Positions 9,805-20,381 of a stretch of DNA of 64,000 bases are shown here, piece by piece. The notes beneath the pieces are model-generated. The model was given only the letters and a program-made list of their open reading frames with translations, did not search any database and was not told the origin of the DNA. A program made the translations under genes and the position numbers. This DNA is from Prorocentrum cordatum. Its lineage: Eukaryota > Sar > Dinophyceae > Prorocentrales > Prorocentraceae. Each line of letters opens with the position of its first letter. Position 1 is the first letter of the stretch. The stretch is taken from positions 1,753,630 through 1,817,629 of the forward strand of contig CAUYUJ010015948.1 in assembly GCA_963575745.1 (NCBI GenBank), given 5' to 3'.

Positions 9805-10061
9805 CTTAGACGGGCCGCTTGACCTCCAAGTCATCCGGTGCCATGCCACGGCATGCAATGCGATGCTGTGGTGTGCACAGCTGTGCGATGCCATGCTTCC
9901 TGCCGTGCTCTTGTACACCATGATTTTCCATCGATCGTGTACCCTCTTGGGATCATTGCCCTGCTCGACATCCGAATTTGCGAATAGATAGGAGATCTGC
10001 GCCATGGTAAGGGATGGGAGGAAGGGGAAGGACGTCAGATGTGACGCCAGCGCACCTAGCT

Positions 10062-10312
10062 GTCAACCCCCTCCTCCTACTCCCCCTCATCCTTCACCCA
10101 CCACCTCCTCCTCCTCCTCCTCCTCCTCCTCCTCCTCCTCCTCCTCCTCCTCCTCCTCTTCCTCCACCGTCCAGCCCGCCCCCCTCTACCCTGCTCCAAC
10201 CTCCTCCTGCTCCACCACCGCCCTCCTCCTCCTCCTACCTCCTCCTCCTCCTCCTCCTCCTTCTCCTCCTTCTCCTCCTCCACCACCTCCTCCTCCACCA
10301 CCTCAAAAATGA
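10062..10312. repeat. CTC triplet tract
   Basis: Two (CTC)n blocks separated by about 60 bp of C-rich DNA. All overlapping frames are repeat artefacts. Confidence 0.95.
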
Positions 10313-10609
10313 CAGCAGCAGGGTGCCTTTGCCCTGGCTGCTGGGGCCAGCGCGAAGCGCTGTGAAACATCTTGAAAAGCCCCCGAGCCGAGGGGCCCGG
10401 GCGCTAAGCGGAATTATGACGCCCCCGGGCCCGGGCGCGAAGCGGGAATGACGTCATGTGACGACCGGAGCGAGCCACTTCGGCAGCAACCGACACCTCA
10501 ACCACCACCACCACCAGGAGGAAGAGGGGGGAGGTCGTCAACGTCGGCGTCGCTCGTCCCGCCGCCCGCCGCGCCGCCGCCCGCCGAGGGGGGCAGGGAG
10601 GGGAGGGGG

Positions 10610-10840
10610 GGGAGGCCCCGGAAAGCTCTCGGCGAATGGACAGCGTCCCCGAAAGCCCACCCGCCGCCGCGGCCGGCCCCGCAGAGGCCAGCAAGCGCCT
10701 GCAGAATGGCAATGCCGAGGCGGCACGCCATCACCTGCAGCTCAGCCCGGCGCCGAACCGAGCCACCAGCAACCTTAGTGATCCACCCCGACTTCGAGGT
10801 GACCCTGGGCTGGGCCCCCCACCAGGCAGGCGCGACCCGC
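10610..10840 (-). CDS. Candidate exon, unrecognised protein
   Basis: A minus frame (open over 10498-11016) contains a stretch of ordinary composition: WITKVAGGSVRRRAELQVMA, then CRLGIAILQALAGLCGAG and WAFGDAVHSP. I do not recognise the family. The lower end of the frame runs into a Gly/Pro tail that is probably non-coding, and no clear splice sites could be placed. Confidence 0.3.
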
Positions 10841-11587
10841 AGCTCCTCCACCTCCTCTTCCGCGGCTGCGCGATCATCATGCGCAATTTCCCATCTTTGG
10901 CGTGGCGGGTACACAAGGTGCGCCGGGCCTTCCGGCAGGCCCACTGTCGGCACGGGTGCCCATCGGATTTGATCTGCGGCGGAGGACGCCAGCAACGACT
11001 CCTGATGCGGCCGCAAACCTGTGGACTCGTCCGGGTATTGCTGTTAGGTCTGTGCGTGGCGATCTCCACCGACTCGATGGATCTCATTTGGCTGAACGTC
11101 CCAACGCAAGCGACTAGGAAGCAAAACCTTTCAAGGGGCCAGCGGCGTGCTAATCGGTATCGCAATTCGCCCGCTTCTGGGCTCTGCCGCCGAGCCGTGA
11201 GGAAGAAGTGATCCATCCATCGTGCAACCGCCCCTGATTCTTGAGGGTGGCTCTGCCTCCTCAAATGGGCTATGCCAAGGTAGCGGAATCCACGCCACCA
11301 CTGGTACACACACACATCCTACTTCAGGATTTTGCGGCCCTCGCTATAGCAATCGTTCGCGATTTACCAGGTCGCGCAAGGCACGTATCTCTTGCACGTC
11401 GGAGGGTCAGAAGGATTGACTGGCACGGGCCTCGCTATCTGGCAAGACTCGAAAAACTGCGCGTCCGCGTGGTTCACGCCCGTGCGATTTCAATCGTACT
11501 ACCCCCCAGGCAGCAAGCACGACGGCCAAGAATACCTCTCTGGAAAAAGGCATGGGTGCAACATTTTCGGGGTTTCACTCAACTTAC
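10841..11587. other. Start of a low-repeat island, no gene assigned
   Basis: From here to about 14300 the DNA is lower in GC and almost free of simple repeats, unlike the rest of the window. Several frames on both strands have normal composition, so the sense strand cannot be decided here by composition alone. Confidence 0.35.
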
Positions 11588-11690
11588 ATATTAATCTTCC
11601 ATCGCCTCTAATGTTGAACGAGCTACCGAACACGGTATCGAGAATGGCAACAGAAAAGACTTTCACTGCATCGTCATTTGAGCAGGTCGG
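11588..11690 (-). CDS. Candidate exon c of a minus-strand spliced gene
   Basis: On the minus strand the frame reads SNDDAVKVFSVAILDTVFGS and SFNIRGDGRLI. It then meets a consensus donor (AT followed by GTAAGTTGAG, with GT at 11587-11586). Normal composition plus a good donor argue for an exon. The acceptor side is uncertain and the family is unknown. Confidence 0.35.
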
Positions 11691-12254
11691 CCCGCGAGTT
11701 TCCGCAGTGCCTTGAATATGGAACCACTGGATCCAGCACTGGCCCACGACCTGCCTCACACTAGCGCAATGTCGGGTGTCAATGCCTTCCTCCTGGTGGC
11801 GACCGCTCAAAGGCTCGAGTAGGGAGGTACGTCACTCCGTTGCCGTGTACAAGCAGCCGCAAAACGTGGAGCAAACACTCACCTCCGGATTCAGCCTAAA
11901 CTCTTGCAAAAACAAGGGCGCGCGTTTGTTCTCCGCTGCAACACCAGACCCATGACATGTGCACCGCCGCGAGTGCACAGAAATAGCGGTTTGAGTGCCG
12001 GCCTAAACCTGATGTGCCTTGAGCACGAGATGGCAAAGTACGGATGTGATGTGAAGAAGAGGAAAGTATGCAATGCTTGCCAGTGTGGGCCCCAAGCAGC
12101 GCGCCAAAGGCAATGTCAGAAGCCTAGGTGCCCGCACTGTTTGGGGACCAGTCCGATCGGCATCTCTGGAGCCTGAACGCAGTAGCAGTTCACACAATCA
12201 CCTTTCGAAGGCTGTCGGAGGTTCACACAACTTCCAGACTTCGAGTACGACACC

Positions 12255-12470
12255 GTGTAAAATACACAAATCTGCCATAATTCGTATCATCTGGCCTGTG
12301 TGACCAATATATACTCCCGATATGATGTCCATATCAGTCCGTCCTGTATTCCTGTTGTTTGGATTGGTCTGGGAAGCCTATCAGGAAGCTGGCACTGCCT
12401 CTCAGCCTCGAACAAGATACCGCACAAGATACAATTCGGCCGGATTCCGTATCATCTGGCTTGTGTGACC
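12255..12470. repeat. Imperfect direct duplication, ~163 bp apart
   Basis: TCGTATCATCTGGCCTGTGT at 12283 recurs as a close variant (CCGTATCATCTGGCTTGTGT) at 12446, with similar flanks of about 45 bp. The intervening sequence is not obviously repeated. Confidence 0.6.
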
Positions 12471-13155
12471 CGTTCCATACCCTCGAACTTCTGGAGGCGC
12501 GTCTGCACCCCGTCGGAGACACCCCAAACAGCTGATGACGTACACAGGGCGAAAGACGTATGAGGAACGGAAGTTGCACGTCCGTGCATCCGCTGTTTAG
12601 GGAACGACTCAGGAATGGCACTGCCAAGCTGGTTCCCATGAACAGTTCTTTCGAGGCCTTCGCCAATGCCCCCCTGAAGCCGTCATCGCGCGCAAGGATG
12701 AAGATCCTGCGACTGCTTGGATTCATTGGGTTTTGCCGTTGATGGAACGGCGGGCGGACTCGCTATTCGGCGCTAGCCAACGCTGGCGGAGATTTGATTG
12801 CATTTGCCGCGATGCTATGAAATATGATCGCACTTGGTTCTGTAGCTGCGCCCCAAAATTCTCACGCGATGGTTCGGCTGCCTTCTCGCGTAAGTGCGCG
12901 CCTATCATGCGCCCTACCTCCTGCGAAGCGGAAGCGCTATAACACAGAGTGGCCGCTACCACAATTCATTACTCGTGGCGTGGTTCCTGGGCTCTTCCGC
13001 CCAACATGGCGCGCGCGTGCTAGAAGCCGAACCATTCGCGCATGCGTGATCTTGTCAGGTTTGCCAAGTTCACAGTCCCAAGGCTCTTTCGCAATGCATC
13101 CCGTGTTTGACGTGCACTGCCTGGCGAGATTCCCAACGCGTGGGCCGTCCCTTAC

Positions 13156-13350
13156 CTGGCTGAAACTGGCGATGCAGTCTGGACAGGTTTCGGAGATCTG
13201 CAGGCGCCTTCGCAACATCGTTGCCTCAATTGCAGTGATGAGCTCTTGTGACCTACGTTGGTTGTGTACGATGTCGGGCAGACGTACGACATTAACAGGC
13301 AATCGCCGCTCGCATCTGCCCTCAATCCTGTACTTCGCACGGCTGAACGG
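13156..13350 (-). CDS. Candidate exon b of a minus-strand spliced gene
   Basis: The minus frame reads VVRLPDIVHNQRRSQELITA, IEATMLRRRLQISETCPDCI and ASFSQ. It ends at a donor (CAG followed by GTAAGG, with GT at 13155-13154). The composition is that of a soluble protein. No family is recognised. A reverse-transcriptase C-terminal region was considered on the weak basis of its basic, helical look and not accepted. Confidence 0.4.
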
Positions 13351-13483
13351 ACAAGAACTGGCATGCAGCAAGTTGTCCGATCACCTGGGGCTCTTGTTAC
13401 GCAGACTCGTTCTTTCCACAAAGAGAAACGACCGTGTGGCTCTCTTTCCGAAGACAATACGGACTGTTGTCATCCGTGCTTAC

Positions 13484-13546
13484 CTGTTCTTTCATATGTA
13501 TCGAACTGGATATGCAATCGTACAGCAAGTTGCGGGGGTTCTGGTT
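13484..13546 (-). CDS. Candidate exon a of a minus-strand spliced gene
   Basis: A short minus frame, NQNPRNLLYDCISSSIHMKE then Q, ends exactly at CAG followed by GTAAGC, a good donor. It lies upstream of exons b and c on the same strand. Exon phases have not been verified. Confidence 0.3.
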
Positions 13547-14640
13547 GGAGGCTACCTTTCATTCGCTTTCTTGTGTCTGCCCTCATCCTCCTCGGAAAAT
13601 ATGTTCGATAAAAGTACGTGGCCTGGTATGACACGTCGCTTCAATTTGACGGCGCGGCGCGTACTTTTTGCCGGCACGGTATGGAGAAGACCTCGTTGTC
13701 ATGTCGTTGGTGGTGTGTCCACGCTGCATGCAGATCTTTGTGAACTCTGCGTGCGCTACCCCGGCGACTTTCGAAAGAAACGATGATTATTGGCAAGCGT
13801 CGATAATTGAAGCACGTAATGAGTCTTCTAGATCTTCACCTAACCCTCAGCTTTCCAAATCTTATGGTTCGTATGTCTCACACGAATTCCCTTACAGTCT
13901 CGCGGTGGGACCCAGCTGCTCTGGTCAAGAATCGCTGTCCTCCTGCCGTTGGCAGTCGCAGTGATCGCTGGCACCGTCTCACAGCAAATGTCATGTCACG
14001 ACGTGCGCGGTGGGCGCAGCCCAAGTTGTCACCATAACAAGCATCACGCGCAGCTCTCATGGACGTCCTTGAACTTATCCTGACTGACCATAGTAAGCAA
14101 GATGTTGTTCAAGCGTGGAATGCTATGTTCGCCCATTACCCATACTTTGCATTTGGCAGCACGATCATCGACCTAGCTCAAGCATTGCCGCTTCGCCAGG
14201 CAGCGCCGTGGCAGATCCCTGTGGCAAGTGCCGATGCCTGTGGCAAGTGCCCATGCCCTTAATAGGATCTATGGCACTTCGGCGAAGGATCTCCGAAACT
14301 TCGGTGTGAGCGGCTAGGCTGCGCTCCGTGTTGTCAGGGGCCGCACGGTTTCCAACCCTTTGGGAGGTGTGCGTGTGCGCGCGTGGGTGTGATACTGTGT
14401 TTCTTCCATGTGTCTCATTGTCGAAGGTATGAGCTGTTCTCTTCGAAGACGTTGTATCTTCAGATTCCCATCGGCTTAGATCGACGCTCAAAGCCTGCAG
14501 ACTGAACATATCCGAGCTGCACATGCATGGGTCGATGTCTATCTGAATCCTGGTGCCGCGCGCCTGCCCAGGAGTGGACAAAACATATTGCCGCATCAAA
14601 CTCGTGAAGTTTGTTGCAACACGCGATACCAATCCTTGAC
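13547..14640. other. Low-repeat island, possible plus-strand fragment at 14059-14262
   Basis: A plus frame starting at 14059 begins MDVLELILTDHSKQDVVQAW and continues NAMFAHYPYFAFGSTIIDLA, which has normal composition. No domain is recognised and there is no independent support. The remaining sequence to 14640 shows no gene. Confidence 0.25.
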
Positions 14641-15058
14641 ATGTTGTGAGTGTGGGTGCGAGTGTGGGAATGGGAATGGGTGTGGGTGTGGGTGTGGGTG
14701 TGCGTGTTCGTGTGCGTGTGCGCGAACGTGTGCGTGTGCGTGTGCGTGTGCGTGTGAGTGTGAGTGTGTGGCTGTGTGTCTGTGTGTGTGTCTGTGTGTC
14801 TGTGCATGTGTCTGTGTCTGTGTCTGTGTCTGTGTGTTTGTGCCTGTGTGTGAATGTGTGTGTTGTGTGTGCGTGCGTGCGTGCGCGTGTGTGAGTGTGA
14901 GTGTGAGTGCGAGTGTGAGTGTGAGTGTGAGTGTGAGTGTATGTGTTTGTGTGTTTGTGTGTTTGTGTGTTTGTGTGTTTGTGTTGGCGTTTGAGTGTTT
15001 GTGTGTGTGTTTGTGTGTGTTTGTGTATGTGTTTGTGTGAGTGTTTGTGTGTGTGTGT
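14640..15058. repeat. GT-rich microsatellite tract
   Basis: About 420 bp of TGTG, TGCG, GAGTGT and TTTGTG variants arranged in blocks. The His/Thr and Val/Cys frames are artefacts. Confidence 0.95.
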
Positions 15059-15660
15059 TTCACAGGCCCGTGAACACTGCGATGTCGCAGGCACCGCGCT
15101 TGGATTTCCCAAGGAAGAAGCTCGCCAGGGGGCGTGATATGGGCCAGGATTGCCGGCACCTCTCAGGTACGATGGCAGGTGAAGATTGCATGTTTCCAGA
15201 GATCCATGATCACTGCGACGTAGCAGACATCGCATTCGGTCCCGAGGAGAGCCGCTAGGTCTCGTGACACGGGCCCGTTCAAGCACATATTGTCGGGAAC
15301 TCTCAGGCAGCAGCAGGGCAATTTTCGGAGAAACACGCTTCTGTTATCAGAGGCCCCATGATACATGGCGTGTGGCAGGAATCGCACTTGAGCCTCCCAA
15401 AGGGGGCCGCCACGAGGCGTGACACGGGCCCGTTCGCGCCCAGATTGCCGGGACCTCCCAGGCAGCATGGCAGTCTTGGCAGGCGGACGCATCTCTCATC
15501 AGAGCCCCGTGATCACCGCGGTGTAGCAGGCGTTGCTGCTGGGCCTCCCACGGGAGGGCCGCCATGCTATGGGTGTCACGGGCCCGTTCGCGCCCGTGTA
15601 TTGCCGGCACCTCTCAAGTAGAGTGCCTCCTCTCCTCCCCCTATGCTCCAGGAGGTCTCG
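15059..15660. repeat. ~150-bp tandem repeat, four diverged copies
   Basis: The marker GTGACACGGGCCCGTTC, with diverged forms, and a following TTGCCGG-ACCTCYCAGG word recur near 15132, 15259, 15417 and 15570. Spacing is about 130-155 bp. Each unit also holds a GATCACTGCGATGTAGCAG-like segment. I see no coding conservation. Confidence 0.75.
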
Positions 15661-15682
15661 GGAGACTCAATGAGACTACAGT

Positions 15683-15853
15683 CAACCCGTATACTACGGA
15701 TGCGCGGTAAGGATGCAAGGCCTTGGACGGCCATGTCGACACTTTGCGAGCGGGGCGCGGCCAGAGAAAGCGGCCAAGGATGGGACGAAGGGGAAGGATG
15801 CCAGGATACCCTTGGAAAGTCGCTGATCCTTTCTATGCGGGTCGCCTGTACAG
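15683..15853. repeat. Dispersed repeat R2, copy 2
   Basis: Partner of 597-775, in the same orientation. Confidence 0.75.
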
Positions 15854-15899
15854 GAGGCTCCAAGAAGGACGCCATGGAGACTCCAGCAAAGGAGGCCAT

Positions 15900-16650
15900 C
15901 GCTCATGTTCAGACTCGCTCATGCCCAAATCCACTCGTACTCATGTCCGTTGAAACGCAAACTCACTTTTATTCAATCATAATGAGACCCACCCGCACTC
16001 AGACCCTTTCATATTCAGACGATCGTACTCAAACGATCATGCCCTCATGCTCACTCACACCCAGGCGCTACTACCCGGATCCAATCACCTAGACCCACTC
16101 ATACTCAGACCACTGCGCCTCAAACACCGACTCACTCACCCTCATTCCCCAATACACGACTCGGACGCGCACCCACTCCCGCAGATACGCACCCGCGCTC
16201 ATTCAGTAACATTCGGACTGACTAACGTTCCTTGTCAGACTCAGCCATACGCAGAATCCCGCCTCTCCAGATCCACCCAAGCTCAGGCACATTCATACCT
16301 CTCATCACTCAGACCCAGACTCGCTCACACTCAGACCTTTACAACTCGAATCATCCCATGCGTGGGCCCATTCATGCTGGGAATGCGAGCGCACACCCAG
16401 ACGTACTCACATCAGCACCCACTCCTGTTCAGACTCAGAGGTACGCAACCACTAATCCACTCATGCTGAGCCACTCACTCACACTCGGACAGATTCGTAC
16501 ATAGCCCCACTCGCTCCTCATGTCCACGTCCGACACACTCACACTTAGATCGCATCGTATTCAGATCCATTACTACTTCGGAACCAATTTTCAGGCCCAC
16601 TCGCATTCAGACCCTCTCGTACCTCAATTACTTATTAGTATCAATTGAAC
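15900..16650. repeat. Degenerate ACTCAGACC-type minisatellite
   Basis: CACTCAGACCC, CTCATACTCAGAC and similar words recur every ~20-25 bp for about 700 bp with heavy divergence. No gene is apparent. Confidence 0.7.
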
Positions 16651-16739
16651 TCACCGTCAGAACCGCACATACCCTGACACTGAGAAGATACCAAAGCGCT
16701 AGGGAACAGATGCATACGGGGATCTACACGCCAACTTAC

Positions 16740-16979
16740 TGGAGTACGAAGCCACCAGAAGTCCCGGCACCTACACTCGGCCCGGAGAGCGCTCTTGTCC
16801 TGGATCCAATGTTTGATTACCTCGGAGCCTGGAGACGGCATCAAGGCACCAAAGATGGCGAAGCGACTCCGCCTCGAGTTCTTCAGAACGGGTCTCCGAG
16901 TTCCCTCAGGCAACGGCGACGAGAACCTCCACAGGCCGCCAAAAACCTCAGAAGCGACGACGAAGAACGACAACGGCAA
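16740..16979 (-). CDS. Candidate exon ending at a consensus donor
   Basis: The minus frame includes FAIFGALMPSPGSEVIKHWI and SALRAECRCRDFWWLRTP. It then meets GTAAGTTGG (GT at 16739-16738). Composition and donor favour an exon, but the family is unknown and a plus frame over the same bases also looks reasonable. Confidence 0.3.
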
Positions 16980-17069
16980 GGAAACGAACCATCTTCAACT
17001 AAGGGGGGGGACCAGCTCAGGGGGAAAACATCGAGCTGGAACCAGCGATGCATCGCAAATAGATCGGCG

Positions 17070-17400
17070 GTGGGCCCTTATAGCAAACCCGCACGCTCCT
17101 GGGAGGGGCGGGCTGTCAGGTCTCTTATCGGTGATGAATGGGCGATTGGGGGTCGATGCGGTGCCCCGTGAGCCTACCCACACCTAAAATTGCCCCTGAT
17201 CAACGACGGATGGGCGTGGTGGGCTATCCGGCCCCACGCCGATAAGTGGGCAGTTAGGGGTCCTAGCATTCCCCCCCGAGCCAATACCGCCCTAACTTTG
17301 CCCCTGACCCTCGACTGATTGGCGGGGTAGTCTATCAGGCCCCTACCGGCGATGAAGAGGGCGAGCGACGGTCGATGCATCCCCCCCTAAACCCATACCC
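17070..17400. repeat. ~108-bp tandem repeat, three diverged copies
   Basis: Words such as GCCCCTGATCAACGACGG, CGGGGTAGTCTATC-like and GGCGATGAAGAGGGCGA-like segments recur near 17080, 17190 and 17295. One fragment (GCCCCTGATCAACGACGG) reappears at 17600. Confidence 0.65.
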
Positions 17401-17744
17401 CCCTAACCCAGAACCCCGACGTCGTGTTTGTGCTCCGATACGTGCACCTCCGGAAGTCTCGACCCATTCCTCGGGGCCAACTGTTCATTCTGAACCGTTC
17501 TTTGACAGTCCCGCGTCCCGGTGAGGGCCCCCAGAAGCCGAAAACGGTCAAACACCTCCCAACGTGGCTTCTTCAAAACGCGAGGGACTCCGGGAACGCT
17601 GCCCCTGATCAACGACGGCCGCGACCGACCGAGCAGCGACGGCGGATGGTGGGGTGCCGAAACACCGCGCGGGGCGCTCCAATTGCGCCCGCCTTGGCCA
17701 CAAGGCTGTCCGCCTTCGAGACGCTGGCGTGCAGGTCCGCCACC

Positions 17745-17955
17745 CTCTTGTTCAGCGCGGCCTGTCTTTGGCGGCGCGAAGGAATGGCCCTGCAGCGGGT
17801 TCGTGCCGTGACGACTTCCGCATCGGACTCTGGCACCGCGCGGCTCGTTCAACCCTGGACGATCGGTCGCCAGGTCTTCCCACATTGGCCGCTTCCGGGC
17901 CACTGGCGGCGTTCAACTGTGAACGCCAGCGGCGGAGTCGCTGCCGCGTCGACAA
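17745..17955. repeat. Dispersed repeat R7, copy 1, with conserved palindrome
   Basis: This aligns with 28290-28560. Both share a block ending in an inverted repeat: GGCGTTCAACTGTGAACGCC here (8-bp arms). The second copy has GGCGCTCAAGCTTGAACGCC, where the pairing is largely kept despite changes. Confidence 0.65.
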
Positions 17956-18304
17956 GACGCGCAAGATTGGCCCTGTAGCCAAACCCACTCGCGTCGTGAC
18001 AGCAACAACAAGTACGACGGGAAGATTCTGGGCTTTTGGGGGACCCTGGGGCCCTCGACGGGCCCAGGGACCTTCAAAAGACGACTCGCGATGAAAGGCC
18101 GGTCCTGGGATCTGGGCGAAGACCTCCAGGGGCCCTTAGGACCCACATCAGAGATCACTCCTGCGAACGGTCACTCGTTACGTATAGCCGACGGGTGTGC
18201 GAGGCGGGGATCGATCCATGACCACCATCTGGGCTCCGATCTTCGGGAACCTCGGCGGGCGGTGGACACGGATATGCTTGAGCCTCGAGCCCGCCCCAGG
18301 GCCC

Positions 18305-18603
18305 GAATAAATTCAGATCCACCGCCTGCCGAAGCCCCCAAAGGTCGACACCCTCAGGCGGAACCTAGAGGCCCACAAGAGGCTCCCAAGAGGCCCCGGA
18401 ATTCCTCCCCAGAGGCCCTCGAGAGCCTCCCAAAGAGACCCCAGGAAACATCCCTCTCCCACGTCAGCGACGTCGTCGCCGCCGCCGCCGTTGTCGTCGT
18501 CGTCCCGCATTCAACGTCGGCGGCACCGGCCGCAAGGCCTTCACAATACATCCACATCCGCCGCCTGCCGAAACCCCCGAAAGTCGACTCCCTCAAGCGG
18601 TGG
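18305..18603. repeat. R4 - R3 - R4 composite block
   Basis: Two R4 copies (18305-18365 and 18545-18603, with CCGCCTGCCGAA and CCCTCAAGCGG-like ends) bracket a second copy of the 11-bp array plus CGTCGTC tail (R3, 18325-18560). R3 and its tail match 1030-1465. R4 was also seen alone at 4285. Confidence 0.75.
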
Positions 18604-19757
18604 TGATCGACAGATCTCCGCCTCGGACGCCACGGCGGGGCGCGCCGAACGGCCGCGCAGGCGGCGGGGAGCAGCGGCGGGCCCGCTTGTCCGACAGCTG
18701 CTTCGCCTTCGCCTCCTCCTCCGCGCGCTTCTCCCTCGCCCTCGCCTCGGACCTACGCCAGGGCGGCGTCGTGTCGTCGCCGCCGTCGCTGCCGTCGCCG
18801 CCGTCTGCGCCGGCCCCGTTGGTTATCCCAGCTCGGCCGGCACATCCCCCTCTCATCCTCTGCGTAAAAAAATACAATGCGCGCGCATTCGTTCATCAAA
18901 AATCACCCGTGTTCAACTCCTTTTGTAACAAAAAACGAAACGAAGTGCACACGCGCGCGTCGTGGCGCGCATGCCAAAATCACTTTAAAACCGTATGGTT
19001 CGCAGAGGTTGCAAAATCGGGTGCCCCAAAAGCATATGAAAACGCAACGCGGGTGTTCAAACAAAATTTGCGCGCGCGTTCCTGCGAATTTTTAAGAAAA
19101 CCAAAAGTTTGTTTCCCCCATTGTTCGTAATGTGCTACGAAAAGGGCTTCGCAGGCGCATGCCGGGATCGTTCGGAAGCCTTTGCGCGCGTGATGGGGGG
19201 GCACGGTTCGTGTCAAATAACACCGTGCGCCCACCCTCGCGCGTCGGCCGCGCGCGCATGTCCATTTTTTCCAAAACCTTCATCACCGACGCGAGGACGC
19301 CGTCGTCGTCGTCGGCGTGACCAGCATCGGCGCCGTCACTGGCCGTGCCGTCGTCGCTGTCAACATCGCCACCAGCATCGCTACTATTATCATCGTGTCT
19401 ACCGTTGTCGACGCTGCCATGATACTGCCATGATACTTCGCCCGCCCAAGTGAAGTGCCCGCTGGGATGCGCCCAGCGGTCAGCGCCGCCGCGGCCGCGT
19501 CGTCCACGCCAAACTAGCTAGCCGCTGCGCGCGCGTGCATTCGCGGGCGGGCTGGCGCGGCCGCGCCAAGCACTCATCGCAATCGCCGCAGCATGGCTTT
19601 TGCCAACCAAGTTGCGGGTGGGTGGGTGGGATGCTTGCAAAGGCATGGAATTTATCAACTCGCTAGTAACTACTCCGACGGTAGGACCCACATGAGAATC
19701 CTCTCGGCGAATCTGGAAATAACCCCCACCGTCTTCCTCGCGATTAGTGGGTCGCCC
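18604..19757. other. Unassigned; A-run and CpG-rich patch at 18860-19280
   Basis: Positions 18860-19280 alternate A-runs (AAAACC, CAAAAA) with CGCGCG words, unlike the surrounding DNA. Several CG-alternating tracts could adopt Z-form. GCACGGT...ACCGTGC (19201-19228) forms a 7-bp stem. No gene is evident. Confidence 0.4.
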
Positions 19758-19964
19758 TTACTGTCTCCTCCGAGTCATTCTCCTTCTCGCCGTGGCGCAG
19801 GCACTCCTCCCGCTCCCTGCGTTGCCCCCTCCTCGCCTTCTTGTTTTTTTTCGTTCCCCGCCACTTCCTCCCCTTTCTACTGCATGATCGCGCGTGCCGG
19901 TTTTCTTCGGCGCCGTCGCCGTCTCGGCCAGCACGGGCGCAATCTCAAACTGCCACATTGCGCC

Positions 19965-20065
19965 GCAGCCGTTGGGACAACCCCGTGGGCCAGACCGTCG
20001 GGGCAACCCCGCGAGCAGCCGGCGCGCGAGACCAAGCCGTTGGGACAACCTCGCGGGCTTCGAGC
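19965..20065. repeat. Three imperfect ~30-bp repeats
   Basis: GCCGTTGGGACAACCCCG, ACCGTCGGGGCAACCCCG and GCCGTTGGGACAACCTCG recur within 100 bp. They lie just downstream of the helicase exon on its coding strand and keep its frame open without adding a domain. Confidence 0.75.
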
Positions 20066-20175
20066 GGGGCGCCGCCGCGCTCAGGCGGGGGGCAGCACGA
20101 AACTCAGCTCTGCCGCGAGCTGCTCCGCCGGTGCCCTGAAGCTCTCCGCTCTGACGTCGGACTAAAGGGGCGCCT

Positions 20176-20381
20176 TTCAAAAAGGGCGCCGGCGGCCAAC
20201 GCTCCAGGAACTCTCGCGGCGGCGGCCGCAGGATCAGCATGTTCCGCATGCACATGGCGCGGGAGAGCATGACGTAGAAATACAGCCACCACTGGTCGTC
20301 CGACATGCCCGTGCGGCCAGCGTCCTCGTCTCTCGCGCAGTCGATGGTGACGCCTTTGCGCAGCGTCTGGGGGGGGCCCAC
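20176..20381 (-). CDS. Superfamily-1 (Pif1-like) helicase exon with motif VI
   Basis: The minus-strand exon starts after a polypyrimidine tract and TTTCAG (boundary 20382/20381). It reads VGPPQTLRKGVTIDC, then GMSDDQWWLYFYVMLSRAMC and MRNMLILRPPPREFLERWPP. The YVMLSRA...LLIL pattern is the SF1 motif VI region near the C-terminus of Pif1/RecD-like helicases, whose conserved Arg contacts ATP. TIDC before it fits the strand preceding motif VI. Motifs I-V are not found in this window in a readable form, so this is a partial gene. The frame stays open to 19758, but the part beyond about 20176 is low complexity. A genomic gene or a Helitron-type helicase fragment are both possible; there is no evidence for Rep. 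Confidence 0.55.

Noticed and set aside
13156-13350. Reverse-transcriptase C-terminal region
   Set aside because: Only general basic and helical character suggested it; no catalytic (F/Y)xDD motif or neighbouring RT motif was found on either strand nearby.
12824-13786. A 320-codon plus-strand ORF in the low-repeat island
   Set aside because: It is the longest frame there, but no domain is visible, and the minus strand has better evidence (three frames ending at consensus donors). A chance open frame in DNA with few TA-rich stops is likely.
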